Positions 1-8,324 of a DNA stretch of 64,000 nucleotides are shown piece by piece (the stretch's first letter is position 1; each line of letters starts with the position of its first letter). The position numbers were made by a program, and so were the translations under genes. Where the stretch lies: the NCBI GenBank assembly GCA_043816305.1, contig JBDRHZ010000012.1, positions 62,001 to 126,000 of the forward strand, given 5' to 3'. The notes beneath the pieces were generated by a model. The model did no database searches. It was not told where the DNA came from and saw nothing but the letters and a program-made list of their open reading frames with translations. This DNA is from JAHIVN01 sp018816645. Its GTDB lineage: Bacteria > Patescibacteriota > Dojkabacteria > JAHIVN01.

Positions 1-106
1 ATAGCAATATCTTATCCTATAGTTTGCCTACTAACTTTTCCTTCCCAACGAAAATTGATTCTATAGCTTTCTCATAAAATTATCTCCACTTTTTTAGAAT
101 AACTCC

Positions 107-1018
107 TTAATCTCTTGTCTTATCAACTTCAGTACGTAAAACATCATGAATAGGAACTCTCCTTCTTATAAGTCTACATTCAAAATCTGTAATTTCAAGC
201 CCTTTTTTTTCTGCCTGAAGCAAAATACCAGCTACATGCACTGTATGACAAATACAGGCAATTGTAGAAGCACTTTCACCTAAAATAGATCTAAGCATAA
301 AAGCCTCGCGTCTATCATAGTCCCATGCAAGTTCACTGCTTAATTTATCAGACCAGTCTATAAGATCATCCGAAAATACCTCTGCATAATCCCATTTTTC
401 GAAAATTTCTTTTATTACTCTGACAATCTCTTGCCTTTGTTCTTCATTTGCATGATTCCAACCTAAATCCATCTGTAATTCTCTTACAACTTCTCCTGCC
501 ATCCCTCGTCCAATCATTTGGGCGTATTCTATAGGATTTCCCATTATATCCATTGTTGCAGCAAAAATGTGTTTATCTTGGGGAACATTTAGTTTAGCAT
601 ATTGAAGTTCAGAATCAACTACAGAACCAACGCAGCGTACTCTATCTTCTTCTAACCACCCAGGGGAATCTCCCTCTATGAGTAGAGTTACACCCTCCGG
701 GAGTTTTCTAAGAAACTCATCGATTAGATTAGTTTCATAGGGATGTGGACTAGCTCTAAAGATTCTTTCCCCATCTACAAATCTCAGACTGTACAGAGTC
801 ATATGCTGAGTACCTAGCATTGAAACTCTTTTACCATTAATCATAAAAGAAACTTCTATGTGAAAATAATGACCAACCATCCTTTCAAAGTTAACTCCAG
901 CAGCAGAGAAACTAGCATCTTCCCTTAATCTATGAGCAACCTTAAAAGGAGTACCCTTATAATCATCTTGTTCTGTATCGTCTAAAAGTATATCTAGTTG
1001 ATCTTTTTCTTCCTCCAT
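107..1018 (-). CDS. Uncharacterised protein, possible divergent TraB/TIKI-like fold
   Basis: This 303-residue soluble protein has no signal peptide or membrane segment. I do not recognise it with confidence. A GTQH motif at residues 69-72, followed by an E-x-D at 115-117 and a late segment around 240-275 (hydrophobic strand, then a CHTVHVAGIL stretch), loosely resembles the order of conserved blocks in the TraB/PrgY/TIKI superfamily (GTxH, ExD, then GxxHxxGI). The canonical late GxxH is altered to CHTVH. The gene lies outside both left-end repeats, so it is either host DNA or part of a still older insertion. It stands alone on the minus strand, with about 340 bp of mostly non-coding sequence upstream. 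The family assignment is inference and weak. Confidence 0.5.
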   Translation of the reverse strand: MEEEKDQLDILLDDTEQDDYKGTPFKVAHRLREDASFSAAGVNFERMVGHYFHIEVSFMINGKRVSMLGTQHMTLYSLRFVDGERIFRASPHPYETNLIDEFLRKLPEGVTLLIEGDSPGWLEEDRVRCVGSVVDSELQYAKLNVPQDKHIFAATMDIMGNPIEYAQMIGRGMAGEVVRELQMDLGWNHANEEQRQEIVRVIKEIFEKWDYAEVFSDDLIDWSDKLSSELAWDYDRREAFMLRSILGESASTIACICHTVHVAGILLQAEKKGLEITDFECRLIRRRVPIHDVLRTEVDKTRD

Positions 1019-1183
1019 GTTCCGATATTTTTGTTAAATGATAAAGATATTTTAACATAGGGAGAATTGAGATCGCAATTAAATTTACACCCACACCACC
1101 TCCCCATCCCCATCAACAAAGTGCCATCTCTGTCTCCTTTTACCTTTTCTGGGATGAACTTTGGGGAAATTCTTACACAAAGA

Positions 1184-1309
1184 AACTGGCGGGGTGCGTG
1201 GGACAAGGCTCGAACTTGGTTTGATTTACATCCGACATTTGAGTTAAGTTTACCAAATTTGTCATTTGATTTGGAAAAGAAGGATTTAATTCTTCTAGCA
1301 GAGTTTTAA
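1184..1309 (+). mobile_element. Older element left end: attL-like repeat plus displaced recombinase C-terminal tail
   Basis: Bases 1184-1217 are identical over 34 bp to 3464-3497 at the left end of the intact element. Read in the frame that continues the serine recombinase of the right end (Asn-Trp-Arg at the core), the sequence goes on as GAWDKARTWF and stops at 1309 after 38 residues. The tail at 3473-3586 begins GAWDKARTFF and later has PELSF where this one has PNLSF. The two are therefore homologous but diverged recombinase tails. This looks like the left boundary of an earlier integration at the same tRNA-Ser site whose recombinase body has been lost. The surrounding 1019-1354 holds no other gene that I can support. 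Confidence 0.6.
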
Positions 1310-1340
1310 GTTATTGATTCAGTCTTACAGTAAACAAGCT

Positions 1341-1355
1341 GGTATAATCTTTGCA
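1341..1355 (+). promoter_or_regulatory. Extended -10 promoter, leaderless start
   Basis: TGGTATAAT (hexamer 1343-1348) is an extended -10 element. It is followed by exactly six bases and then the ATG at 1355, so transcription would begin at or next to the start codon. No Shine-Dalgarno sequence can fit. Confidence 0.5.
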
Positions 1356-2110
1356 TGAGCATACGAATAAAACGGTTCTACGATAAAATACCAAACTATG
1401 ACAAAAGCAAAATCGACAACGACTTTGATAATATAGATGATCTGCTAATAAGACTTGAAGGTTCTATAGATAATAAAGATATTAAAATAGTACACCAACC
1501 TATTGAAGACGCTTTTAAATCAAGGCTAACAATTATTTTATATCAAAATAACTTAAGAGCTTTCTATTTACTTACCGGAATAGTTACAGAGTTAAACGCA
1601 GATAATTTACCAGCCGCTTTGCCATTAATTAGAGCATTTTACGAGTTGATGATACAACTAGGTTATTTGTGCAGTCAGATCTTAAATCATAACGATTTGA
1701 ATTACTTGCTTTCAGAACTATTTCATAAGGTATTTTTAGGAAATCGAAATGAGGGTGCTGGCGTACTCGCTTTAGGCAAAGTAGAAACTATCAGTATTAT
1801 GACGATGCTTAGCCATGCTGAGAAAGTATTTAATTCTATTGATCCTGAAGGTACTAAAGATAAGCAAATACTAACAAACTACTATGCAGATCTATCAAAC
1901 AAGTGTCATCCCAACTTTAATAGCAATATGTTCTTTACCAGTCTTGATGAAAAAGGAGAACTATTAGGATTAGATGATATTGGAGAAAATATGAGCTCTG
2001 TCAAAGCACTTGTTTATCATGAATATATGAGTCCTCTTCTGAGTGCAATAGATCATTACAAGTTGTATATGGACAAAATAAATGCTGATCCAAAAGTCGT
2101 AACTACTTAA
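1355..2110 (+). CDS. Uncharacterised helical protein, possible defence cargo
   Basis: This 251-residue protein is predicted to be mostly alpha-helical and soluble. A central block with a conserved-looking R-A-F-Y-E stretch (about 95-105) and a late NKCHPN segment (about 185-190) recall DUF5677-like or HEPN-like helical proteins. However, no complete RX4-6H motif is visible, so I leave it unnamed. It lies between the two left-end repeats and is convergent with the next gene, overlapping it by 8 bp at the stop codons. Such tail-to-tail pairs of single genes with their own promoters are typical of cargo in mobile elements. The start is set by the extended -10 six bases upstream. Confidence 0.6.
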   Translation: MSIRIKRFYDKIPNYDKSKIDNDFDNIDDLLIRLEGSIDNKDIKIVHQPIEDAFKSRLTIILYQNNLRAFYLLTGIVTELNADNLPAALPLIRAFYELMIQLGYLCSQILNHNDLNYLLSELFHKVFLGNRNEGAGVLALGKVETISIMTMLSHAEKVFNSIDPEGTKDKQILTNYYADLSNKCHPNFNSNMFFTSLDEKGELLGLDDIGENMSSVKALVYHEYMSPLLSAIDHYKLYMDKINADPKVVTT

Positions 2111-3101
2111 CGATCTGATAAATAACTCTAAAGATTGCAGTTGATACAAAGCTGAAGTATTTCGAATATTCATCATCACCAATACCATCAGTTATATCGT
2201 GTGATGTGAGATTTCGCAGAGCATAACTCACCCAAAAACTCATCACCATTCCAGAGGTATTTGAATTCTCCGATACAAACCCAGCGACATCCTTCATAGA
2301 AGATACATTATTTGTTTTGTCAAAAAAGTCTGTTTGTATATTGGCGTTTTTTGGTAGAAAATTTTTACCAAAAGTACTACTCATCTTATTGTTAAAGGCT
2401 TCACCTATATTATTTATTTCTGGAAATAATATCCTACAAAGACTCTCAAAAATCAGACTTCCTTCTCTCAAATGTGATTGGAGGAGATTTGCAGAACTTC
2501 CTGTATTAATACACAGTTGTGAGATAACTGAGTACTCTGAGTATTGAGAGAGCCAATACGCAAGTGTAATTATTAAACTAACATTTTTATTATTCCACGA
2601 AGTAGTAATTTTTTCTACGATATTTTTCCAGTAATCTACATAATCCATTCCTAAAGAAATGCCAGTATTATCTTCAAATTTTTTGAATAACTCTTTCACA
2701 GGCTCTTTCAGTTTCTTGTATAGTCTAGTTGCAGTTCCAGAATCAGATTGTAAAGTTAGTAATTTATATGCAGGATTATTTTTGAAAGTTGCTTTATCTT
2801 TACGTCTGTCTTCTTCAATTGCCATCGATAAAAATAGCATCGCTTTATGAAAACTCCCAATATCTCCTTGAAGCCATGCCATTAAGTAATATGGTGTACC
2901 TTTATGTGCGAGATTATAGGTGGCAATGTCAAATTTCCGTACCTTATTGAGAATATCTAAATATCCAATATACCTAGCATAACTCTGATCTTTGACAGGG
3001 ATTGAATTACCAGGTCCAAACTTTTCAAAGAACTTATCCCACTTCTGTGGATCAGATATACCTTTTAGAGCTTGAAGCTCTTTTTGTAATTGGTCATTCA
3101 T
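2103..3101 (-). CDS. Helical protein with HEPN-like RX4H motif
   Basis: This 332-residue protein is helical and has no membrane segment. Near the C-terminus, R296-N-L-T-S-H301 fits the RX4-6H signature of HEPN ribonucleases, whose first Arg is commonly followed by Asn. HEPN proteins often serve as RNA-cleaving effectors in toxin-antitoxin and abortive-infection systems. That role here is inference from one motif and from the location in a mobile-element remnant. A TATAAT at 3109-3114 (minus strand) lies seven bases before the ATG, which supports this start and a leaderless message. The gene converges on 1355-2110 with an 8-bp overlap. Confidence 0.6.
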   Translation of the reverse strand: MNDQLQKELQALKGISDPQKWDKFFEKFGPGNSIPVKDQSYARYIGYLDILNKVRKFDIATYNLAHKGTPYYLMAWLQGDIGSFHKAMLFLSMAIEEDRRKDKATFKNNPAYKLLTLQSDSGTATRLYKKLKEPVKELFKKFEDNTGISLGMDYVDYWKNIVEKITTSWNNKNVSLIITLAYWLSQYSEYSVISQLCINTGSSANLLQSHLREGSLIFESLCRILFPEINNIGEAFNNKMSSTFGKNFLPKNANIQTDFFDKTNNVSSMKDVAGFVSENSNTSGMVMSFWVSYALRNLTSHDITDGIGDDEYSKYFSFVSTAIFRVIYQIVK

Positions 3102-3145
3102 AAACAGAATTATACTATATCAATATAAATTATTAACATCTATCC

Positions 3146-3403
3146 ATGACTCTAACTCCTTTCGAATGGCCCCAATATCATCTAGACCGAGTACGTAAAG
3201 TTTTTGAGCCTCGCTACGGTGAAAAACTCTCCGATGAAAGAGTAATAAATATTGCCAACAACCTCTATGGATACGCAGTTGTATGCTATGACTCATGGAA
3301 AAAGAGAATTAAAAAAGAAGAGGATGAGATTCGAACCAGGAAAAGAAATGGTGGACAAGAATTTCCACATACAGAAGAAGGTCAGGATAAATTACGAAAT
3401 TAA
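3146..3403 (+). CDS. Small basic protein, paralogue of the element protein at 31062-31265
   Basis: This 85-residue protein is highly charged. Residues 15-60 align without gaps to the 67-residue element protein at 31062-31265: both have RKVFEPRY, then KL(S/T)-E--V--IA-NL--YA-VC. The last 25 residues are low-complexity charged sequence. The match ties this remnant to the same family of mobile elements as the intact one. The pattern suggests a short helical DNA-binding or structural protein, but no function is known to me. A TAACAT six bases before the ATG could serve as -10. Confidence 0.5.
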   Translation: MTLTPFEWPQYHLDRVRKVFEPRYGEKLSDERVINIANNLYGYAVVCYDSWKKRIKKEEDEIRTRKRNGGQEFPHTEEGQDKLRN

Positions 3404-3456
3404 TAAAAGGTTCGAGTCGAACCGAAGAAGCTTGCTAATTAGGGGAAATTTCGAGC

Positions 3457-3472
3457 CAGTACCAACTGGCGG
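3457..3472 (+). repeat. attL core (16-bp direct repeat)
   Basis: Sixteen bases, CAGTACCAACTGGCGG, are identical to 33751-33766. At this end they are followed by element sequence, whereas at the right end they run into the tRNA-Ser acceptor stem. This is the crossover region expected for the recombinase. Confidence 0.75.
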
Positions 3473-3586
3473 GGTGCGTGGGACAAGGCTCGAACTTTTT
3501 TCCTTACTCACCCTCTAACAAGGATATATATTCCCGAACTTTCTTTCAAGTTTAATTTACCTGCTAATTTAGATTTAAATTGTTAA
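3473..3586 (+). other. Displaced C-terminal coding tail of the serine recombinase
   Basis: In the circular form, the core at the end of the recombinase gene would join this sequence. The reading frame then continues GAWDKARTFF and so on for 37 codons, ending with TAA at 3584-3586. In the integrated form the gene instead reads into the tRNA on the right. The tail is homologous to that at 1193-1309, which supports real coding rather than chance. Confidence 0.6.
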
Positions 3587-3596
3587 AATAACCATT

Positions 3597-3734
3597 ATGA
3601 TCTACAAAAAAGGAAAGGGTGCGAGAGTTTACTACAACACCGGTTTTAGGAATTATGGATGTCTGATATCATTACTTATTCTTCCTATCCAGCTTATCAT
3701 CCTTGTACTAATGAAAATGATAAGAAGGTCATAA
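3597..3734 (+). CDS. Small single-pass membrane protein
   Basis: This 45-residue ORF has a basic, Tyr/Gly-rich N-terminus, a hydrophobic stretch of about 17 residues (roughly 23-39) and a short basic tail, so it should be a single-pass membrane peptide. TAAAAT at 3584-3589 lies exactly seven bases before the ATG, the same geometry as other leaderless starts in this window. It is the first gene inside the left end. Its function is unknown, and its short length keeps confidence moderate. Confidence 0.4.
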   Translation: MIYKKGKGARVYYNTGFRNYGCLISLLILPIQLIILVLMKMIRRS

Positions 3735-3745
3735 GACAAACTGGG

Positions 3746-3931
3746 TTATTTCCCTTTTCTTAATTTTCGAACCCCTTTAAATTTGCTGTTTCTTTGAGAC
3801 TTATTATCAAGGAACTTCTTAGTCTCAGTGTTGATTTTGACATATAACTTTGTCTTGGGGTTTTTTACCTGAACTCGCTTCCGAACAGCTCCTTTTCTTT
3901 GATTATCACCATACGGTTTATTTTTTGCCAT
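3746..3931 (-). CDS. Small basic protein
   Basis: This is a 61-residue, very Lys/Arg-rich protein beginning MAKNKPYGDN. I place the start at this ATG rather than at an upstream in-frame Met, because MAKNKPYGDN is the start I associate with similar small basic proteins in bacteria and phages. TACAAA lies seven bases upstream as a possible -10. The composition suggests nucleic-acid binding. It lies 50 bp downstream of the large Avs-like gene on the same strand and may be co-transcribed. No function is known to me. Confidence 0.5.
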   Translation of the reverse strand: MAKNKPYGDNQRKGAVRKRVQVKNPKTKLYVKINTETKKFLDNKSQRNSKFKGVRKLRKGK

Positions 3932-3981
3932 TATTAGTTTTGTAAAAATTAAATAATTGTTCAAGATATTTAATCAGTCTT

Positions 3982-6900
3982 TTATTCTTCGTCTAATATT
4001 TGATCTTTTTCTCTTCGTATTTCTCTAAGTACATGTTGATGAATATCAGTGAAAAATCTTTTCGCTGGAGATTCAGGGGCAATATTTGCAAGGACTTCGG
4101 CAGATTTATCACGCATTTCGATATCCTGAGGAAATGGTTCTCCTACCGTTCCTGATCTCCCACCTGAGATCAACGTGCTTCCTAAAGAGGATCTTACTGA
4201 GTTAAAACACTCTGACCCCTGAAAATAAGCACGTTCTAATATTTTTATGATAAATCCAATATTATTCCAAATAAAACTTGCTGGTGCTTCTGATATAAGT
4301 GAAGCTGCATATTTAATTTTGTCAGCTGAACCAGATTCTATCCATTCATTTAGAATTTTCATGACAGTGCCATTAAACTCGTTTGCTACCATAGAAAACA
4401 AATCCTTCCCGAAATGGATATGCTCCCATTTTTTTAGATCAGAGTAAACCCAGTCCCTTAGTTGTCTCAATATATCCTCATACTCTTTAGTTTCATGAAA
4501 TCTAAACTTTGTTTCTTTCTCATGCCTGAAAGGCAAAGGATCGTATTCTTTATTTGTTGATTTCTCAGTTTTATCAATACGTTTTTTCAAGAATTCAATA
4601 GTTTCAGTTGGATATTGAAAGGAGATCTCATTAAGATAATTTTCAATATAGTACCCATCAATAGAAGGGCAATCAAGAAGCATATTATTAATTTTTTCAA
4701 TATCCTTTACTGATAAGTCGTGTATTTTGAAAGCCCCATGTTGGTTAAACTCACTTAAAACCTCTTCTGCTATTTGAGATGATCCTTCAAACTTTATATT
4801 CAATGCCAATTGCAGTGCAATTAGTTTATCTACTTCAGCTAACCTGCTAAGTGAATGAACGCTAGATAATCGAACTGTTTTATCTGGAGAATTTAGTAAC
4901 TCAGTAAGCACTGATTTATTTTTTTCTTCAGCAATCTCGTTGCCAAACAGTCCCCAACTGAAAGAAGATGCTAGCTGTCTTTGTAGCGCTATGTTTCCTA
5001 ACTTGAGAGTTTTTCGTGCTATTTCTAAGGCTTTTTCTTTCTCAAACTTTTGTAGATAAGTAATTACTGTACTAAGGAAATTGCTGAGAACAGAGGTAGG
5101 GTTCTCCATAATAAAGTCCCCTAGCTCTCCGCCAAATTGTGGAGATAATCTAATAAGGCTACTCATGAAATGAGCCTGAATACCGTTCTGTTTGGAGATC
5201 GTAATAATTTGGGATACCCTTTCTTCAAGAAAAAGAATAAGATCAGAGTTCGAATATTTTTTTAGAGTTTTCTTAGCTGTAAGATCTATCCATTCACTCC
5301 ATCGTTCTTCTCTTTCCTTATAGGAGAGTTGCTCTTCCTCAAATGATCTGCCCCATCCATCCATTAAAGCTCTAACTATGTCTAATCCAAGGCTTTGAGG
5401 TATAGCATCTAGTACTTGTTGTGAGTGTTCCTTAGCCTTTGTTTTACCGTGCTTTGCCTGCCAAACTACAGCTTGTATTATTTCAACTAGTAAGATTGGA
5501 TCAAGGTTATTTTTTTCAACTATTTGTTTAAGTTTTATTAGAACTTCAATTATCCTTTTCTCCCATTCTTTAATTAGTTTTCCTCCTACTACAGCACCAA
5601 ACATGCCTCTTGGATAGCTTGTAGCTGCTGTAATTGTTTGAATTGCTCGACTGGCATAATGTAAATTATCTCCAATAAGGTAGTGAAATGCTAAATCAAT
5701 TGCTTTTTCCCTAAATAGATCTACCTGCGTAGGGGAAACAAAATATGGTCTCATTGTAAACTTGTTGTCATGAAACTCAGTAATATCAGTTTCCGTTGCT
5801 AAAACATGATCGATTACTTCAAATGCGGGAAGTCCGTATTCAGGATCTTTAGTCCATTCAATTGCCAGATTTAATATTCGCTCTGTGTATATCAGGGGTT
5901 TTCTTGGTTTTATTTCTATTAAGTCACTTAGTATCCTCATAGGATGCTCCGGATATTGATTTTGTCGCCTCTTATCAGTTTGGGCAAGTTTCCATAATAA
6001 ATTACATGCATCAATTAAATAATCAAGATTGTAAGCTATATCTTGTAATATTTCGGGAAGCTTATGTGTTACATAGTCGTAGGTAACATTATCTGACCAT
6101 CTAGGATCTAAACCAGACTTTCTTGTAGGATTATCTATAGCAAATCTTACTAGAGTAAGCATCCTTTCGGGTTGGAAATAGGCAATATCTTTAATCATTT
6201 CAAGTATCTCTTTTCTCTGCCAAATACCAGCATTTTTAAACTCATCCATAACTATCAACCACACTTCATCAAGAAGAGTAGTTCTCAATCCCTTCCCATT
6301 CTCATAGACCAGACGCCAGTCGAGTTGACTTAAATTCTTAAGTAAATTACTGGCTAATTTCCCTTTTGCAATTTTATACACCCTGTCAGCAAAACCTGTG
6401 GATTTTTGTTCATTTGAATTGAAGCAGGCTACTTCTCTAATATAATCAGCTAGAAGATCAGGGACTATTCTAAGCTGTTGGCCACGTCTTAAGAGGATAC
6501 CAGCATCTTCGAGTAATCTGATCTTACTATCAATAAGAACTTTGTCTTCTCTAAGTAATTCTTTCGTAATTTCAGAGAAACTTTCATCAGATTGTATTAC
6601 TGGTTGAATTAAAGTAATTAAATCCAAGAGTTTTTTAATCTGAGGTTTTTCAGTTGCATCACCTATTTCTGCTGTGACAACATCTTTAAACCTAGATAGC
6701 ATGAGTCGCCGAAATGACTTGGAATTATTTAATGTTGCAGGTAGAATAACCTCTTTACTGAGGACTTTGGCTGCAATTACTGTAATTAACGGACAATCTT
6801 TACTTAATTTAGCTATAGTTATAGCCAAGTCCTCAGGGCCATTATTTTCTCTCAGTACCTCCTTAGCAAGTATTTCTGCTTCTTTTTTAGTTAAACTTTC

Positions 6901-8094
6901 GATGTTTAGAATAAGCTCTTCACCTGTAGCAATTGCTGATGAAAATATACTTGCCTTTATTTTTTCTAAACCATATGGTCTCGTTGATAGCATAAGCTTA
7001 CATTTCAATCCTTGATGTACTATTCCATTTATAAGTACATTCAGATCATCTCTATCATGTGCATCATCTGCTATCAAAATAGTATTTTCTGGTATTCCTT
7101 CTAAATCTTTTGGTTCTATCTCAATACCTAATGACGCAAAAAATATGTGGGAAAAATTCGACTTTACTTCAGTATCGTTTGTAATTTCTCTTAAAATTTT
7201 AGTTTTTCCTATTCCTCCACGACCACTTATAATCGCAACTATTTGATCGCTTTTTAAATATTCTTTTAGTTTGCCTATTTCTTTGGTTCTTCCGACTAAA
7301 TTCCAGTCTTGGGTAAAAAATGAATCTACTCCAGGTAAACTATTAAAGTAATTTTCTGGTTTTACCCATGGTCCAGGTTTTGGTTCCCCAAGAAAGTCCA
7401 TACGTTGATTTGGAAAATACGCATCGATTATTCTTAATCTTTCTGGTCGAGGTAATCTTCTGATATCATCAGAAATGTCAACTAAATCTCGTAAATGCCA
7501 ACTCGATCCATGTTTTGTAATAGCTTCATCTTCCTTTGCGGTTGCTTCTTTCGTCAGAAGAATGAATTGATCAGTTATTTTAAAATTGGTTTTTTCTATT
7601 ATCTTTGAGAAATCGGCTTTCTGTACTGCATTGTCGATTTTTTGTGGTCCAAACTTGCTATTATATTCAACACGTTTACATTGGAAAGTTTTAATACTTT
7701 TGTCTGGAAATTTTGCATATATATCAATCCCATACTGTTTATCTCCATGTCTACCGAAAATACGAACATCGGTGGCTTCTGGGTATAAGGATTTGATTAG
7801 GTCTAAACAAAACTTTTCGAATTTTGCTGGTGGCAGGTTATAAAGTGGTAAAGTGTCTGTTAATAGCCTTTCGGGTGACGGTACTAATCGTCCTGATAGT
7901 TTATACAATTCATCTAATGAAACCTCTGGGAATAAAGCATGGAGTTTAGCTAAGTCCACTTCCTTTGGTCGAGAAGTTCCAGCTTCCCATCTACTTATAC
8001 TTTGTTGTTTAATTTCTAACTGTCTTGCTAGATCACTTTGTCTCCAACCTTTTTTCTCTCTTAATTCTTTTATTTTTTCTGATATTCTATACAT
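3982..8094 (-). CDS. Avs-like defence protein: XRE HTH + Mrr-like nuclease + STAND NTPase + helical repeats
   Basis: This 1370-residue protein has four parts. Residues 1-65 are an XRE-type helix-turn-helix (SDLARQLEIKQQSISRWEAG). Residues 85-230 are a PD-(D/E)xK Mrr-like nuclease, with the GxxGxxQxGID block ending at D124 and the Q138-C-K140 motif. Residues 260-480 are a P-loop NTPase with Walker A GRGGIGKT (291-298), Walker B ILIADDAH (D343-D344) and an STRP motif near 370. The remaining 850 residues are helical repeats. Known Avs proteins use such C-terminal repeats to bind phage proteins and then activate an N-terminal effector. The Mrr-type effector fits, but the extra DNA-binding domain in front of it is unusual. 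A palindrome in its own promoter suggests that this domain also represses the gene. Target recognition cannot be read from sequence. Confidence 0.8.
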   Translation of the reverse strand: MYRISEKIKELREKKGWRQSDLARQLEIKQQSISRWEAGTSRPKEVDLAKLHALFPEVSLDELYKLSGRLVPSPERLLTDTLPLYNLPPAKFEKFCLDLIKSLYPEATDVRIFGRHGDKQYGIDIYAKFPDKSIKTFQCKRVEYNSKFGPQKIDNAVQKADFSKIIEKTNFKITDQFILLTKEATAKEDEAITKHGSSWHLRDLVDISDDIRRLPRPERLRIIDAYFPNQRMDFLGEPKPGPWVKPENYFNSLPGVDSFFTQDWNLVGRTKEIGKLKEYLKSDQIVAIISGRGGIGKTKILREITNDTEVKSNFSHIFFASLGIEIEPKDLEGIPENTILIADDAHDRDDLNVLINGIVHQGLKCKLMLSTRPYGLEKIKASIFSSAIATGEELILNIESLTKKEAEILAKEVLRENNGPEDLAITIAKLSKDCPLITVIAAKVLSKEVILPATLNNSKSFRRLMLSRFKDVVTAEIGDATEKPQIKKLLDLITLIQPVIQSDESFSEITKELLREDKVLIDSKIRLLEDAGILLRRGQQLRIVPDLLADYIREVACFNSNEQKSTGFADRVYKIAKGKLASNLLKNLSQLDWRLVYENGKGLRTTLLDEVWLIVMDEFKNAGIWQRKEILEMIKDIAYFQPERMLTLVRFAIDNPTRKSGLDPRWSDNVTYDYVTHKLPEILQDIAYNLDYLIDACNLLWKLAQTDKRRQNQYPEHPMRILSDLIEIKPRKPLIYTERILNLAIEWTKDPEYGLPAFEVIDHVLATETDITEFHDNKFTMRPYFVSPTQVDLFREKAIDLAFHYLIGDNLHYASRAIQTITAATSYPRGMFGAVVGGKLIKEWEKRIIEVLIKLKQIVEKNNLDPILLVEIIQAVVWQAKHGKTKAKEHSQQVLDAIPQSLGLDIVRALMDGWGRSFEEEQLSYKEREERWSEWIDLTAKKTLKKYSNSDLILFLEERVSQIITISKQNGIQAHFMSSLIRLSPQFGGELGDFIMENPTSVLSNFLSTVITYLQKFEKEKALEIARKTLKLGNIALQRQLASSFSWGLFGNEIAEEKNKSVLTELLNSPDKTVRLSSVHSLSRLAEVDKLIALQLALNIKFEGSSQIAEEVLSEFNQHGAFKIHDLSVKDIEKINNMLLDCPSIDGYYIENYLNEISFQYPTETIEFLKKRIDKTEKSTNKEYDPLPFRHEKETKFRFHETKEYEDILRQLRDWVYSDLKKWEHIHFGKDLFSMVANEFNGTVMKILNEWIESGSADKIKYAASLISEAPASFIWNNIGFIIKILERAYFQGSECFNSVRSSLGSTLISGGRSGTVGEPFPQDIEMRDKSAEVLANIAPESPAKRFFTDIHQHVLREIRREKDQILDEE

Positions 8095-8101
8095 ATCTCA
8101 C

Positions 8102-8130
8102 ATTATACACATTTAATGTGTGCGATGCAA
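8102..8130 (-). promoter_or_regulatory. Promoter and palindromic operator of the Avs-like gene
   Basis: On the minus strand, TTGCAT (8130-8125), a 17-bp spacer and TATAAT (8107-8102) form a near-consensus sigma-70-type promoter, with the ATG seven bases further on. A perfect 7-bp inverted repeat, ACACATT-T-AATGTGT (8107-8121), fills most of the spacer. A protein bound there would block RNA polymerase. The HTH domain of the encoded protein is the obvious candidate. Confidence 0.65.
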
Positions 8131-8156
8131 GGAAGGAATGAAAAAGATGGTGATTT

Positions 8157-8324
8157 TCAGCAATAACTCAGTAATAATTCTGGAGGATTATTAGTTTCCC
8201 AAGATAACAGAGTACCTGTCGGATATTGTCTTATAAGTGAAGCTATTAAATTCTTAGCATTATTTCGTTTCCGAACATATTCACGTTGAAATGCAGGAAC
8301 AAATAATTGATAATTTAGAATTAA
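8157..8324 (-). pseudogene. Remnant of a DUF262 (GmrSD/SspE-type) protein
   Basis: Directly behind, and in frame with, the stop of the methyltransferase at 8325, about 55 codons run open to a TGA at 8157-8159. The peptide contains FVPAFQREYV, then NLIASLIRQYPTGTLLSWE. This matches the start of DUF262 domains, where FQRxYxW, LIxSIxxGYPIG and LLW blocks recur. No start codon of its own is apparent, and the rest of the domain is missing. It is probably the stump of a larger restriction-type gene cut off when the Avs-like gene arrived. Confidence 0.5.

Noticed and set aside
3327..3350. A tRNA 3'-end-like stretch (complement of GATTCGAACC) inside the small gene at 3146-3403
   Set aside because: The T-stem cannot be paired beyond two bases and no acceptor stem or anticodon arm is found. 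I treat it as chance or a very old att trace.
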